This document shows positions 1 to 8,741 of a DNA stretch of 64,000 bases, in pieces (position 1 is the stretch's first letter; each line of letters opens with the position of its first letter). Made by a program: the position numbers and the translations under genes. The stretch is from positions 1,116,001 to 1,180,000 of the forward strand of contig NZ_STGH01000001.1 of NCBI RefSeq assembly GCF_005222785.1. The letters run 5' to 3'. Below the pieces are notes generated by a model that saw only the letters and a program-made list of their open reading frames with translations, was not told the origin of the DNA and ran no database searches. This DNA is from Rhodobacter sp. SY28-1 (lineage in GTDB: Bacteria > Pseudomonadota > Alphaproteobacteria > Rhodobacterales > Rhodobacteraceae).

Positions 1-33
1 CACTCTGACCAAATGGTCAAACAGGGGGTGGCG

Positions 34-426
34 ATGACGCTTCTTCAGGCGGCGACGGCGGTCAGGGAACGGGCGTATGCGCCCTATTCGCGGTTCAAGG
101 TGGGCGCGGCCCTGCGGTCAACCTCTGGCGCGGTGCATGTCGGCTGCAATGTCGAGAACGTGGCCTATCCGGAAGGCACATGTGCCGAGGCCGGGGCCAT
201 CGCGGCGATGATCGCAGCGGGGGATACCCGGATCGCCGAGGTCTGCGTGATCGCCGACAGCCCGGACCCGGTGCCGCCCTGCGGCGGATGCCGCCAGAAG
301 ATCGCGGAGTTTGCCGGGCAGGAGGTGAAGGTCACGCTGTGCACGACGGACGGCAAGGAGAAGGTGATGACGGTGGCCGAGCTTTTGCCGGGCGTCTTCA
401 CGGCGGCCCATATGGAACGGACATGA
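34..426 (+). CDS. cdd: Cytidine deaminase
   Basis: Deaminates cytidine and deoxycytidine to uridine and deoxyuridine in the cytoplasm, the first step of pyrimidine nucleoside salvage. The 130-residue product has the usual length of the homotetrameric class. The zinc/catalytic signature is complete: TCAE at residues 49-52 (Cys50 ligand, Glu52 proton shuttle) and PCGGCRQ at 82-88 (Cys83 and Cys86 ligands). The substrate-binding NVEN motif lies at 39-42. An in-frame ATG at 13 exists, but the ATG at 34 is preceded by a GGGGGTGG purine run at good spacing and gives the normal N-terminus. The stop overlaps the deoA start (ATGA), so the two are translationally coupled. Confidence 0.95.
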   Translation: MTLLQAATAVRERAYAPYSRFKVGAALRSTSGAVHVGCNVENVAYPEGTCAEAGAIAAMIAAGDTRIAEVCVIADSPDPVPPCGGCRQKIAEFAGQEVKVTLCTTDGKEKVMTVAELLPGVFTAAHMERT

Positions 427-1733
427 GCGACGCCCGCAGCATCATCGCGCGGGTGCGGGATGGCGGGAAACCCTCGGTCGAGGAGTTGCGCTGGTTCGCC
501 ATGGGGTTGGCCTCGGGCGCGGTGACGGATGCGCAGGCTGGGGCTTTCGCAATGGCGGTGCTGCTGAAAGGCCTGTCCGAGGAGGGCCGGGTGGCCCTGA
601 CGCGGGGCATGCGCGACAGCGGGAAGGTGCTGGAGTGGGACCTGCCCGGCCCGGTGGTGGACAAGCATTCGACGGGCGGGATCGGGGATTGCACGTCCTT
701 GCTTCTGGCCCCCGCTCTGGCGGTGTGCGGGGCCTATGTGCCGATGATCTCGGGCCGGGGGCTCGGCCATACCGGCGGCACGCTGGACAAGCTGGAGGCG
801 ATCCCGGGGTTCCGGACCGGGCTGACGGAAGCGGCCCTGCGGAAGCAGATGGCAGAGGTGAAATGCGCAATCGTGGCGGCCTCCAGCGACCTGGCCCCGG
901 CGGACCGGCGGCTTTATGCGATCCGCGATGTGTCGGCGACGGTGGAGTCGATCGATCTCATCACGGCGTCGATCCTGTCGAAGAAGCTGGCGGCGGGGCT
1001 GGAGGCGCTGGTGCTGGACGTCAAGTGCGGCAGCGGCGCGTTCATGAAGACGGCCGAGCAGGCCGAGGCGCTGGCGCGGTCGCTGGTCAAGACCGCGCAG
1101 GGGGCGGGGTGCATGACCTCGGCGCTCATCACCGACATGTCGCAGCCCCTGGCGACGGCGGCGGGCAATGCGCTGGAGGTGATCGAGGTGATGGAGACGC
1201 TGACCGGGACTTCGGTCAACGCGGCCTTGTGGGACGTGACCGTGGCGCTGGGTGGCGAGGTGCTGGCGCTGGCGGGGCTTGCCTCGGACGCCAGCGATGG
1301 CGAGGGGCGGATCGCCCAAGCGCTGGAATCGGGTGCCGCAGCGGAGTGTTTCGGGCGGATGGTCGTGGCGCAGGGCGGACCTGCGGATTTCGTGGAACGC
1401 TGGCCGGACCGGTTGCCCTCGGCCCCCGTGATGATGGAAGTGCCGTCGCTGCACGACGGGTTTGTCGCGCGGATCGACGGCGAGGCGCTGGGGCTGGCCG
1501 TGGTGCATCTGGGCGGCGGACGGTTGCGCGAAGGCGACCGGGTCAACCCCTCGGTCGGGCTGTCGGATCTGGCCGGGATCGGTGAGGAGACGGGCGAGGG
1601 TGTGCCCTTGGCGATGGTCCATGCAGTGACTGAAGACGCTGGCCGCGCGGCGGTTGCGGCCGTGCAGGCGGCCTATGGGATCGTGCCGGACTTGCCCGAC
1701 GAGCCCGCGCTGATACAGAAAAGGATCGGCTGA
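423..1733 (+). CDS. deoA: Thymidine phosphorylase
   Basis: Reversibly phosphorolyses thymidine and deoxyuridine to the base plus deoxyribose 1-phosphate. The 436-residue product matches the family length (about 440). Visible signatures are the phosphate-binding KHSTGG at 81-86 and SGRGLGHTGGTLDKLE at 110-125, the hallmark of the thymidine/pyrimidine phosphorylase family. The start at 423 overlaps the cdd stop, and the stop overlaps the deoB start by one base. It uses the deoxyuridine made by Cdd and hands deoxyribose 1-phosphate to DeoB. A longer open frame runs upstream, but only the ATG at 423 gives the canonical N-terminus. Confidence 0.95.
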   Translation: MSDARSIIARVRDGGKPSVEELRWFAMGLASGAVTDAQAGAFAMAVLLKGLSEEGRVALTRGMRDSGKVLEWDLPGPVVDKHSTGGIGDCTSLLLAPALAVCGAYVPMISGRGLGHTGGTLDKLEAIPGFRTGLTEAALRKQMAEVKCAIVAASSDLAPADRRLYAIRDVSATVESIDLITASILSKKLAAGLEALVLDVKCGSGAFMKTAEQAEALARSLVKTAQGAGCMTSALITDMSQPLATAAGNALEVIEVMETLTGTSVNAALWDVTVALGGEVLALAGLASDASDGEGRIAQALESGAAAECFGRMVVAQGGPADFVERWPDRLPSAPVMMEVPSLHDGFVARIDGEALGLAVVHLGGGRLREGDRVNPSVGLSDLAGIGEETGEGVPLAMVHAVTEDAGRAAVAAVQAAYGIVPDLPDEPALIQKRIG

Positions 1734-2929
1734 TGGCGCGCGCTTTCCTGGTGGTGATGGATTCCGTCGGCTGCGGCGGCGCGCCCGATGCGGCGGCTTT
1801 CGGGGATGAAGGCTCGAACACGCTGGGCCATATCGCGGCGGCCTGTGCGGAAGGTCGGGCGGAGGTCGGGCGGTCGGGGCTGTTGAAGATGCCGAACCTC
1901 GACCGGCTGGGGCTGGGCGCGGCGATCCGGCTGGCCTCCGGGGCGGCGACGCCGGGGCTGGCGGCGGTGCCGGAGGGGCTGTGGGGAGCCGCGACCGAGG
2001 TGTCGCGCGGCAAGGATACTCCGTCCGGACATTGGGAGCTGGCAGGGGTGCCGGTGCCCTGGGACTGGACCTATTTTCCCGACACGGTGCCTGCTTTTCC
2101 TGAGGACATCGTGGCCGAGGTCTGCCGCTTGGCCGGGACCGACGGCATTCTTGGGAACTGTCATGCGTCGGGTGTGCCGATCATCGCCGAGCATTGCGAG
2201 GAGCATCTGCGGACAGGGTGGCCGATCTGCTACACGAGCGCGGACAGCGTGTTTCAGATCGCCTGCCATGAAGAGGCCTTCGGGCTGGAGCGTCTTCTGA
2301 AGCTGTGCAAGGACCTGGCGCCGATGCTGCATGCCAGGAAGGTCGGGCGGGTCATCGCGCGGCCGTTCACGGGCACGCCGGGCAACTTCAAGCGGACCTC
2401 GAACCGCAAGGATTTTGCCATCGAGCCGCCGTCGCCGACGCTTCTGGACTGGGTGGCGGGGGCTGGGCGGGCGACGCACGGGATCGGCAAGATCGGCGAC
2501 ATCTTTTCGATGCGGGGGATCGGACAGCTGCACAAGGGCAAGTCTGATGCTGATCTTTTCGAACATCTCGTCCGGCTTGGGGCCGAGGCGGAGGAGGGCA
2601 GCTTGACCTTTGCGAACTTCGTGGAGTTCGACACGCTGTATGGTCACCCGCGCGACGTGGCGGGCTATGCCCGCGCGCTGGAGTGGTTCGACGCGGGCCT
2701 GCCCCGGTTTTTCGCAAATCTGCGACCGGGGGACCTGGCGATCTTCACGGCAGATCACGGCAATGACCCGACCTTCCGGGGGACGGAGCATACGCGGGAA
2801 CGGGTGCCGGTGGTGGGCTGGGGTGCGGGTCTGCGCGAGGTCGGTTTGTGCGGATTCGTGGATGTGGGGGCATCGGTGGCGGCGCATCTGGGGGTGATGG
2901 CCAAGGGGCCCGGACGGAGTTTCCTGTGA
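1733..2929 (+). CDS. deoB: Phosphopentomutase
   Basis: Interconverts (deoxy)ribose 1-phosphate and 5-phosphate, linking nucleoside phosphorolysis to central metabolism. It is an alkaline-phosphatase-superfamily enzyme binding two Mn ions. The 398-residue length is normal. The N-terminal metal-binding VVMDSVGCG (7-15), the segment with the phosphorylatable Thr in KDTPSGHW (94-101), and the C-terminal metal-binding ADHGND (340-345) and TEHTRE (351-356) are all intact. The start overlaps the deoA stop in TGATG. Directly downstream is a G/C hairpin (see the repeat at 2938) before add. Confidence 0.95.
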   Translation: MARAFLVVMDSVGCGGAPDAAAFGDEGSNTLGHIAAACAEGRAEVGRSGLLKMPNLDRLGLGAAIRLASGAATPGLAAVPEGLWGAATEVSRGKDTPSGHWELAGVPVPWDWTYFPDTVPAFPEDIVAEVCRLAGTDGILGNCHASGVPIIAEHCEEHLRTGWPICYTSADSVFQIACHEEAFGLERLLKLCKDLAPMLHARKVGRVIARPFTGTPGNFKRTSNRKDFAIEPPSPTLLDWVAGAGRATHGIGKIGDIFSMRGIGQLHKGKSDADLFEHLVRLGAEAEEGSLTFANFVEFDTLYGHPRDVAGYARALEWFDAGLPRFFANLRPGDLAIFTADHGNDPTFRGTEHTRERVPVVGWGAGLREVGLCGFVDVGASVAAHLGVMAKGPGRSFL

Positions 2930-2937
2930 CCACCCCC

Positions 2938-2974
2938 GGGGGCGCTTCGCCCCCCGGACCCCCAGAGGATATTT
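2938..2974 (+). repeat. Interspersed palindromic element, copy A
   Basis: A G/C-rich stem (GGGGGCG, loop CTT, CGCCCCC) is followed by a conserved tail ending in AGAGGATATTT. A reverse-oriented copy at 55548-55584 matches 36 of 37 positions. This copy sits between deoB and add, just ahead of the add ribosome-binding region. From memory, elements of this form are scattered downstream of genes in Rhodobacteraceae genomes. It may act as an RNA hairpin between the two genes, but no long T-run follows. Confidence 0.75.
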
Positions 2975-2996
2975 GTAGACAGAAAATGGGGATGGC

Positions 2997-3974
2997 ATGA
3001 GCGGATTGCCGAAGGTCGAGCTGCATCTGCACCTGGAGGGGGCGGCCCCGCCGGCCTTCATCGCGGGGCTGGCGAAGGAGAAGCATCTGGATATATCCGG
3101 CGTGTTCGATGCCGCTGGAAACTACCGCTACAAAGACTTCTGGGATTTCCTGAAGGTCTACGAGGCGGCGACCTCGGCGCTGCAGTCTCCGCGCGACTAT
3201 CAGCGGCTGACCCTCGCGGTGCTGGAGGAATCCGCAGCCTCGGGCGTGGTCTATTCCGAGACCTTCCTGTCGCCCGATTTCTGCGGCGGGCGCGATGTCG
3301 GGGCCTGGCGGGAATACCTGCATGCGATGCGGGAGGCGGCGGATCAGGCGGAGCGCGATCTGGGGATCACGCTGCGGGGGATCATCACCTGCATCCGGCA
3401 TTTCGGACCCGAGAAGGCGCGGGAGACGGCGCGCTGTGCCGCGGAAACGGCAGGGGACTGGATCGTCGGCTTCGGCATCGCGGGGGACGAGAAGGTGGGG
3501 GCGCCCAAGGATTTCCGCTGGGCCTTCGACTGCGCGCGGGAGGCGGGGTTGCGGCTTACGGCGCACGCGGGGGAATGGGGTGGGCCGGAGTCTGTGCGCG
3601 ATGCAGTGCGCGACCTGGAAGTGGAGCGGATCGGGCATGGGGTGCGGGCAATCGAGGACCTCGCGCTGGTGGATGAGCTGGCCGAGAAGGGGATCGTGCT
3701 GGAGGTCTGTCCGGGGTCGAACGTGACGCTGGGGGTCTACAAGAGCTTCCGCGATCATCCGATCCATGAACTCGACCGGCGGGGGGTGAAGGTCACCGTC
3801 AGCACCGACGATCCGCCCTTCTTTCACACCACGATGGCGCGGGAATATGAGGAGCTGCACCGGGCCTTCGACTGGGACGAGGGGCAATTCCGGCGGATTG
3901 CGCGCCAGTCGCTTGACGCGGCCTTTTGTGACGCGGATACCAAGGCGAGGATCGGAAAGCGCTTGGAGGCCTGA
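2997..3974 (+). CDS. add: Adenosine deaminase
   Basis: Hydrolytically deaminates adenosine/deoxyadenosine to inosine; a cytoplasmic zinc TIM-barrel enzyme. The 325-residue product carries the full metal-site set: His10 and His12 in HLHLEG, His190 in HAGE with catalytic Glu193, GHGVR at 213-217, and the STDDPPFF segment (269-276) with the metal-binding Asp271. The related bacterial adenine deaminases share these motifs, so adenine as substrate is not excluded. It follows deoB after 67 bases that include a hairpin element, and upp follows after a single intervening base, so it belongs to the same salvage operon. Confidence 0.92.
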   Translation: MSGLPKVELHLHLEGAAPPAFIAGLAKEKHLDISGVFDAAGNYRYKDFWDFLKVYEAATSALQSPRDYQRLTLAVLEESAASGVVYSETFLSPDFCGGRDVGAWREYLHAMREAADQAERDLGITLRGIITCIRHFGPEKARETARCAAETAGDWIVGFGIAGDEKVGAPKDFRWAFDCAREAGLRLTAHAGEWGGPESVRDAVRDLEVERIGHGVRAIEDLALVDELAEKGIVLEVCPGSNVTLGVYKSFRDHPIHELDRRGVKVTVSTDDPPFFHTTMAREYEELHRAFDWDEGQFRRIARQSLDAAFCDADTKARIGKRLEA

Positions 3975-3975
3975 A

Positions 3976-4608
3976 ATGCTGGATCACCTGACCGTCGTGT
4001 CGCACCCGCTGGTCCAGCACAAGCTGACCCTGATGCGCGAGAAGGACACCTCGACCGCGTCGTTCCGCAAGCTGCTGCGCGAGATCAGCCTGCTTCTGGC
4101 CTATGAGGTCACGCGGGAACTGCCGATGACCACCAAGCGGATCGAGACGCCGCTGGAGGAGATGGACGCGCCCATGATCGAGGGCAAAAAGCTGGCGCTC
4201 GTCAGCATCCTGCGGGCGGGGAACGGGCTTCTGGACGGAATCCTAGAGCTGATCCCGGCGGCGCGGGTGGGGTTCGTCGGGCTTTACCGCGACCCCGAGA
4301 CGCTGCAGCCGGTGCAATACTACTGCAAGCTGCCCGAGCACATGGAGGACCGGATCGCCATTGTCGTCGATCCAATGCTGGCCACGGGGAACTCGTCTGC
4401 GGCAGCGGTGTCGCTGCTGAAGAAGGCGGGGGCAAAGCAGATCCGGTTCCTCTGCCTGCTTGCGGCTCCGGAAGGGATTGCCCGGATGAAAGAGGCGCAT
4501 CCGGATGTGCCGATCGTCACGGCGGCGGTCGACAGCCACCTGAACGACCACGGCTATATCGTGCCGGGCCTTGGCGATGCCGGGGACCGGATGTTCGGGA
4601 CCAAGTGA
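3976..4608 (+). CDS. upp: Uracil phosphoribosyltransferase
   Basis: Converts uracil plus PRPP to UMP, recovering the base released by the upstream nucleoside enzymes. The 210-residue length is typical. The PRPP-binding loop [13 protein letters not shown] is at 129-141 and the C-terminal uracil-binding segment ([14 protein letters not shown]) is intact. The ATG at 3976 lies one base after the add stop codon; an earlier in-frame start would overlap add by more than 120 bases and add non-homologous sequence. The stop overlaps the next gene's start (TGATG). Confidence 0.95.
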   Translation: MLDHLTVVSHPLVQHKLTLMREKDTSTASFRKLLREISLLLAYEVTRELPMTTKRIETPLEEMDAPMIEGKKLALVSILRAGNGLLDGILELIPAARVGFVGLYRDPETLQPVQYYCKLPEHMEDRIAIVVDPMLATGNSSAAAVSLLKKAGAKQIRFLCLLAAPEGIARMKEAHPDVPIVTAAVDSHLNDHGYIVPGLGDAGDRMFGTK

Positions 4609-5162
4609 TGCGCGCGGTCCTGGCTGCGGGCCTGATCCTTGGTCTTGTCGGACCGGCCCCGGCCCGGGAACCGTTGCGTCCGGCGGAACTGCCGCCGCCG
4701 GGATACGCTGGGCAGCAATATGTCGATTCGAAGGGCTGCATGTTCGTGCGGGCCGGGAGCGGCGGAGAAGTCGTCTGGGTGCCACGGGTATCGCGGGAAG
4801 GCTCGCCGATCTGCAGCAACCCGCCTTCGGGCAGGCGGGTGCCGGTGGCAGAGGAGACGGGCGCCACGACCTATGCCCCAGACGACCAACCAGCTGCCGC
4901 ATCGGCCGACCCGTCAGCACCCGCCGCGCCCGGCGGCTATTTCGTGGCGGTCGGCAGCTTTGGCGTGGCGGCGAATGCGGACCGGGCGGAAAAGACCTTG
5001 CGCGCGCTGGGGTATCAGGCTGTCCGTGGCCAGTTGCAGGGTGGCAGCTCGACCTTGATCACGGTCTTTGCCGGACCGTTTGCCGATGCCTCGGCGGCGA
5101 GCGAGGCACGCATGGCCCTGCGCGGGAACGGCTATCCCGATGCCATCGTGATGGGCCCCTGA
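4608..5162 (+). CDS. SPOR-domain exported protein
   Basis: A 184-residue protein with a short signal peptide (about 1-19, ending APA) and a proline/alanine-rich middle. A C-terminal SPOR domain (about 110-182) starts with GGYFVAVGSF and ends near GYPDAIV. SPOR domains bind peptidoglycan stripped of stem peptides and often act at division sites. The N-terminal half contains two cysteines (44 and 69) and is otherwise unrecognised. The ATG at 4608 overlaps the upp stop; GTG at 4605 is an alternative. The overlap places it last in the salvage operon although its function is unrelated. Confidence 0.85.
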   Translation: MRAVLAAGLILGLVGPAPAREPLRPAELPPPGYAGQQYVDSKGCMFVRAGSGGEVVWVPRVSREGSPICSNPPSGRRVPVAEETGATTYAPDDQPAAASADPSAPAAPGGYFVAVGSFGVAANADRAEKTLRALGYQAVRGQLQGGSSTLITVFAGPFADASAASEARMALRGNGYPDAIVMGP

Positions 5163-5195
5163 CGCGGCCCGAGCTTTGGCCGAGCCTGTCTGACT

Positions 5196-6218
5196 CTAGC
5201 CGCCGCAGATGCCCTGCAGCGCGACCCAGGATTCGTCCGGGATCAGCGGCGAAGGGGAAAGCCCCTTGTAGGGATCGCCCGCCGCAAGACCGGCGGTCGT
5301 TTTCCCGTCCGGATCAATCGCAAGGGCGTAGGGCGTCACGGGGATCTGCGCCGCCTCGAACGCGGCAAGCACCGAAGCGTCGGGCAGGGCGAGGGGGGCG
5401 GTCCGCAGCAGCGCCTCGCCATAGCCCGCGATGGCCTCGTCCGGCAAGGCGGCGGTCGTCAAGAGCTGCAGCGTCGCGCGCAGGCCTGCATGTTCCAGCA
5501 TCGGGATGATCGGGTCCTCGGCCCGCGCCCGCAGCCGTTCGACCAGCGCCGCACCGGCCACGGCCTCGGGGCCATTGGCCTGCTCGATCATTCGGCGCGG
5601 CAGGACGATCACATCGCCGGGAAGGTGGAGCGGCTGCTCGACCCCTTCCGGCATGACGTAGAGAATGGGCGTGTCGACGGGTCCGAAGACCCGTTCGGAC
5701 ACGCTGGCCAGCGCCTGCAGGCCGAACTGGTTGCTGCAGTTGGCGCCGGTGACCCGGGCCAGATCGTCCAGCGCGCGCTGGCCAAGATCGGCGCGCTGCG
5801 CAGGGGGCACGACCGAAGCGGTGTGCCGGACCAGGGCTCCGGGCAGCCAGAAGACGCCGATGGCCAGCACTGCAAGCGTCGTCCCGGTCAGCAGCACGCC
5901 GCGCAGCCGGCCGGGGCGGGCGGTTGCGGCCTGCACCGCGTGACGCACCGCGCCAAGCGCCGCGATCATTTCGGGGTCGGTCAATTCCAGGCTTTCGCTG
6001 GCATCCACCCCCGGTGCAAAGATCGGAGGCTCTTCGCCCTTGTTGATGCGTTCAATCGCAGGAAGCGACCAGTGACTGATCGCAGTGCCGCTTTTCGGAT
6101 CGGACAGGACCAGGGTTGCATCGCCAAAGCGCACCAGGACATCGCGGCGCTGATCTTGCGGCGTCTCACGCCACAGCCCGCCGCATTCCAGCCTTTGATA
6201 CTTCTTCAACGCCGTCAT
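5196..6218 (-). CDS. Membrane protein resembling an inactive M48 peptidase
   Basis: A 340-residue protein with a soluble N-terminal region (1-105) and one hydrophobic segment (about 107-128). Its C-terminal region follows the plan of membrane-anchored M48/Oma1-type peptidases: a predicted strand DTPILYVMP, then GDVIVLPRRMIE (201-212), then a helix beginning NGPEAVAGAAL. Where M48 enzymes have HExxH, this protein reads ALVERL (about 224-229), so the zinc site is absent. The M48 relationship is inferred from the pattern. The ATG at 6218 starts with MTALKKYQRLECGG; longer frames upstream look random. It is transcribed away from the neighbouring transporter gene. Confidence 0.7.
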   Translation of the reverse strand: MTALKKYQRLECGGLWRETPQDQRRDVLVRFGDATLVLSDPKSGTAISHWSLPAIERINKGEEPPIFAPGVDASESLELTDPEMIAALGAVRHAVQAATARPGRLRGVLLTGTTLAVLAIGVFWLPGALVRHTASVVPPAQRADLGQRALDDLARVTGANCSNQFGLQALASVSERVFGPVDTPILYVMPEGVEQPLHLPGDVIVLPRRMIEQANGPEAVAGAALVERLRARAEDPIIPMLEHAGLRATLQLLTTAALPDEAIAGYGEALLRTAPLALPDASVLAAFEAAQIPVTPYALAIDPDGKTTAGLAAGDPYKGLSPSPLIPDESWVALQGICGG

Positions 6219-6406
6219 TGGCCGGAGTGTCTCTGCCTGTTTGCCCGCAACTCTATCCGGCCCGGCGGGCGCCGACAATGACCCCCGGGCTGCCCGTCGC
6301 CCCGAAGGTGCATCCGCGACCGGGATTTGTCGCTTTGCGTCGCGTTCGGACTGGCGACGGGCGGGCAAGCCCGGCATCTAGGGCCGATGAGACTCTGGAC
6401 CGGGCG

Positions 6407-7354
6407 ATGAGCACAGCGCAGAACCGAACCCTGGCCGCCTTTGGCGCGGTGCTGATCTATGCCTGTGTCATTGCGTTCACCGACAACTACGTCCGGGTGA
6501 TCGCGCGGGATGCCGGGCTTTGGCAGTTCCATGCCACGCGGACCTTGATGGCCTTCGTGATCCTCGCGCTGGTTGCGGTACCCCTTGGCTTGCAGCTGCG
6601 CCCCAAGCGGCCCCGCGCGGTGCTGGCGCGGTCCGCGATCCACGGCGCGGCCATGGTGATCTACTTCGGCGCACTTGCGTTTCTGCCGGTGGCGCAGGTC
6701 GCGGCGGGTCTGTTCACGGCACCGATTTTCGTGCTGCTGATCCAGCGGTCTCTTTACGGTCAGGCCATCAGCGGCGTGCAGGTGCTGGCGGTCTTTGTCG
6801 GCTTTGTCGGCGTCGTCCTTGTGCTTGGGCCAGAGGCGATGTCGGGCGCGACGCTCGCGGCCCTGCTGCCGATCATTGCCGGGGCCTTGTACGCGATGGG
6901 CAACATCGCCACCCAGCGCTGGTGCGCGGGGGAAAGCGCCGAGACGGTGGTGGCGGGTTTCTTCGGGATGCTGGGCGTGATCGGACTGGTCGGGATGGCG
7001 GTCCTCTGGGCCTTTCCGCTGCCGGTGCCCGAGGGCCCGGAAGGGTTCCTGCAACGCGGGCCCGTTTGGCCGACGGGGGAGTTCCTGTGGTGGACCTTCG
7101 TGCAGGCAGCCGGGTCGCTTCTGGGGGTCGGGATGATCGTGAAGGCCTACCAGATTGCCGAGGCGTCCCGGGTTTCGGTCTTCGAGTATGTCATTCTCCC
7201 CGCCTCGGCCGCCTGGGGCCTGATCCTGTGGGGCGAGCGGCTTACCTGGATCGCCATCGCGGGCATGGGGCTGATCGTCGTGGCCGGGGTGCTGATCGCC
7301 CGCCCGGCCCGCGAACCGTCGCTGGATCAGTCGCCCACCGCCTCGCGCCAGTGA
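6407..7354 (+). CDS. EamA/DMT-family transporter
   Basis: A 315-residue inner-membrane protein with about ten hydrophobic helices arranged as two EamA repeats, as in the drug/metabolite transporter superfamily. The C-terminal repeat contains the usual pattern of a helix, a short charged turn (ILWGERLTW) and a final helix ending in basic residues. The substrate cannot be told from sequence. The ATG at 6407 is chosen because translation from further upstream gives arginine/proline-rich non-membrane sequence. The last 28 bases overlap the end of tdk on the opposite strand. Confidence 0.85.
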   Translation: MSTAQNRTLAAFGAVLIYACVIAFTDNYVRVIARDAGLWQFHATRTLMAFVILALVAVPLGLQLRPKRPRAVLARSAIHGAAMVIYFGALAFLPVAQVAAGLFTAPIFVLLIQRSLYGQAISGVQVLAVFVGFVGVVLVLGPEAMSGATLAALLPIIAGALYAMGNIATQRWCAGESAETVVAGFFGMLGVIGLVGMAVLWAFPLPVPEGPEGFLQRGPVWPTGEFLWWTFVQAAGSLLGVGMIVKAYQIAEASRVSVFEYVILPASAAWGLILWGERLTWIAIAGMGLIVVAGVLIARPAREPSLDQSPTASRQ

Positions 7355-7905
7355 CGGCGGCAGAGGCTGACGTAGGTCTCGTTCCCGCCGATCACCACCT
7401 GCTCGCCATCCTTCAGCGCGCGCCCGTCCGGGCCACGGCGGATGACCATGGTGGCCTTTTTGCCGCAGTGGCAGATCGTGCGGACCTCGCGCATCTCGTC
7501 GGCCCAGGCGAGGAGGGCGGCCGAGCCGGGAAACAGGTTGCCCTGAAAGTCGACACGCAGGCCATAGCACATGACCGGGACGCCAAGGTCATCGACGGCG
7601 CGGGCCAGTTGCCAGACTTGCGGTTTGGACAGGAATTGTGATTCGTCGATGAAGACGCAGGCCACGGGGCCCTTGGCGAAGCGCGCCTTCAGCTTTTCGA
7701 ACATGTCCTCATCGGGGCCGAAAGTATCCGCATCCTCGCCGATGCCGATGCGGCTGGCGATCCGGCCCTGTCCGGCGCGGTTGTCGAATTGCGCGGTGAT
7801 GAGATAGGTCTGCATGCCGCCCTCGCGGTAGTTGTGCGAGGCCTGCAGAAGCGAGGTCGATTTCCCCGCGTTCATCGTCGAGTAGTGGAAGTAAAGCTTT
7901 GCCAT
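7327..7905 (-). CDS. tdk: Thymidine kinase
   Basis: Phosphorylates thymidine to dTMP with ATP. The 192-residue product has the type II thymidine kinase features: P-loop STMNAGKST (9-17), the catalytic/Walker B DESQ (87-90, Glu88), the YGLRVDF segment (114-120), and a zinc-finger lasso with Cys145, Cys147, Cys182 and His185. It completes the salvage set encoded 2.2 kb upstream: DeoA degrades thymidine while Tdk captures it. It converges with the EamA gene and overlaps it by 28 bases. Confidence 0.95.
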   Translation of the reverse strand: MAKLYFHYSTMNAGKSTSLLQASHNYREGGMQTYLITAQFDNRAGQGRIASRIGIGEDADTFGPDEDMFEKLKARFAKGPVACVFIDESQFLSKPQVWQLARAVDDLGVPVMCYGLRVDFQGNLFPGSAALLAWADEMREVRTICHCGKKATMVIRRGPDGRALKDGEQVVIGGNETYVSLCRRHWREAVGD

Positions 7906-8266
7906 GGGGCGAAGCCCTAGCCGATCACCGGGCCGCGCTGCAAGTCATGGACCTGCAGACACTGCCCGACGACGACGGATACTGGCACCGGGTAGGCCAT
8001 GCGGGCCCGTTACTGTCACCTGCGGATACTGCCGCACACTTGTTACGGAACACGGGCCCGCCGCGTTTCGGCGCCGCCGTCAGCCTGTGTCAGGCTGATG
8101 CGGCGGGCCCCACCCCTACCGGCGCTGGGGACGCCGGCCACTCGCTACACGTTCCGGCATGACCGGAACATCTTTATAAATGACAAAGGGTTCCCATCCG
8201 ATTAATGGGAAAAAAACGGCGGGTTTCCCCGGCAGTGACCCGGGGTCAGGCGAGTGGAGAGAGTGC
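7906..8266. other. 361-base intergenic region with hairpin and operator-like repeat
   Basis: No protein gene was recognised between the divergent tdk and HTH-protein starts; the short open frames here are not convincing. It holds a near-perfect stem (CAGCCTG at 8081-8087, loop TGT, CAGGCTG at 8091-8097, flanked by further pairing bases), a perfect inverted repeat at 8151-8169, and an AT-rich stretch around 8170-8182. Confidence 0.6.
8151..8180 (+). promoter_or_regulatory. Candidate promoter with overlapping inverted-repeat operator
   Basis: A perfect 7-bp inverted repeat (GTTCCGG, 5-base spacer CATGA, CCGGAAC) spans 8151-8169. TATAAA at 8175-8180 could be a -10 box; a 17-base spacer puts TTCCGG (8152-8157) in the -35 position, a poor match to TTGACA. 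A weak -35 covered by a palindrome is a common arrangement for regulated promoters. The next gene downstream (8267) encodes a small HTH-like protein, so autoregulation is possible. This is inference only. Confidence 0.35.
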
Positions 8267-8719
8267 ATGTCGGTCGAGTCCTACCTCAAGAAGCACACCG
8301 AGGCGCTGGTCAAGGATGTGGGAATCGAAGCCGCTTGCGAGATTACCGGCAAGTCCAAGGCGACGCTGGGACGCTATTATTCGGACAGCGGCGAACATGA
8401 CGACCGGTTCATGCCGATCGACGTCGTTGCCGCACTGGAGGAAGCAAGCCGGTTTCCCCATGTCACGGCGGCGCTGGCCGATCTGCGGGGGATCACGCTG
8501 TCCTATGACGGCGAGAAGCGCAACGCGACTTCGTCGGGGGTCAATCAGGACGTGGTCGCGCTGGCGCAGCGGTTCGGGATGCTGATGGCCGAGTACAACC
8601 AGGCCATCGGCGACGGGAAGATCTCGATCAACGAGGCGAAGCGCCTGCTGCGCGAGACGCTGGCAATCCAGCAGGTGCTGCTGGAGATGAAGCTGAACCT
8701 GGAAGAGGAAGCGGGCTGA
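8267..8719 (+). CDS. Small conserved protein, probable HTH DNA-binding
   Basis: A 150-residue protein. The N-terminal part (about 15-45) reads like a helix-turn-helix: EAACEITGKSKATLGRYYSD fits a positioning helix, turn and recognition helix. Similar small proteins occur widely in Rhodobacterales, but I know no characterised member. The C-terminal half (about 88-150) is predicted to be two long helices ending in an acidic tail. The ATG at 8267 has a GGAGAGAG purine run at correct spacing; a further in-frame ATG at 8180 gives low-complexity sequence. It ends 22 bases from the convergent helicase gene. Confidence 0.7.
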   Translation: MSVESYLKKHTEALVKDVGIEAACEITGKSKATLGRYYSDSGEHDDRFMPIDVVAALEEASRFPHVTAALADLRGITLSYDGEKRNATSSGVNQDVVALAQRFGMLMAEYNQAIGDGKISINEAKRLLRETLAIQQVLLEMKLNLEEEAG

Positions 8720-8741
8720 GGGATCAGCCCGCCGTCAGGTT

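Noticed and set aside
165-1622. Long minus-strand open frame opposite deoA (485 codons)
   Set aside because: Arginine/proline/histidine-rich shadow of a high-G+C gene; the plus strand encodes an intact thymidine phosphorylase.
7899-8205. Three overlapping short plus-strand frames upstream of the HTH-like gene
   Set aside because: No ribosome-binding sites, no recognisable composition, and they overlap each other and the palindromic region.
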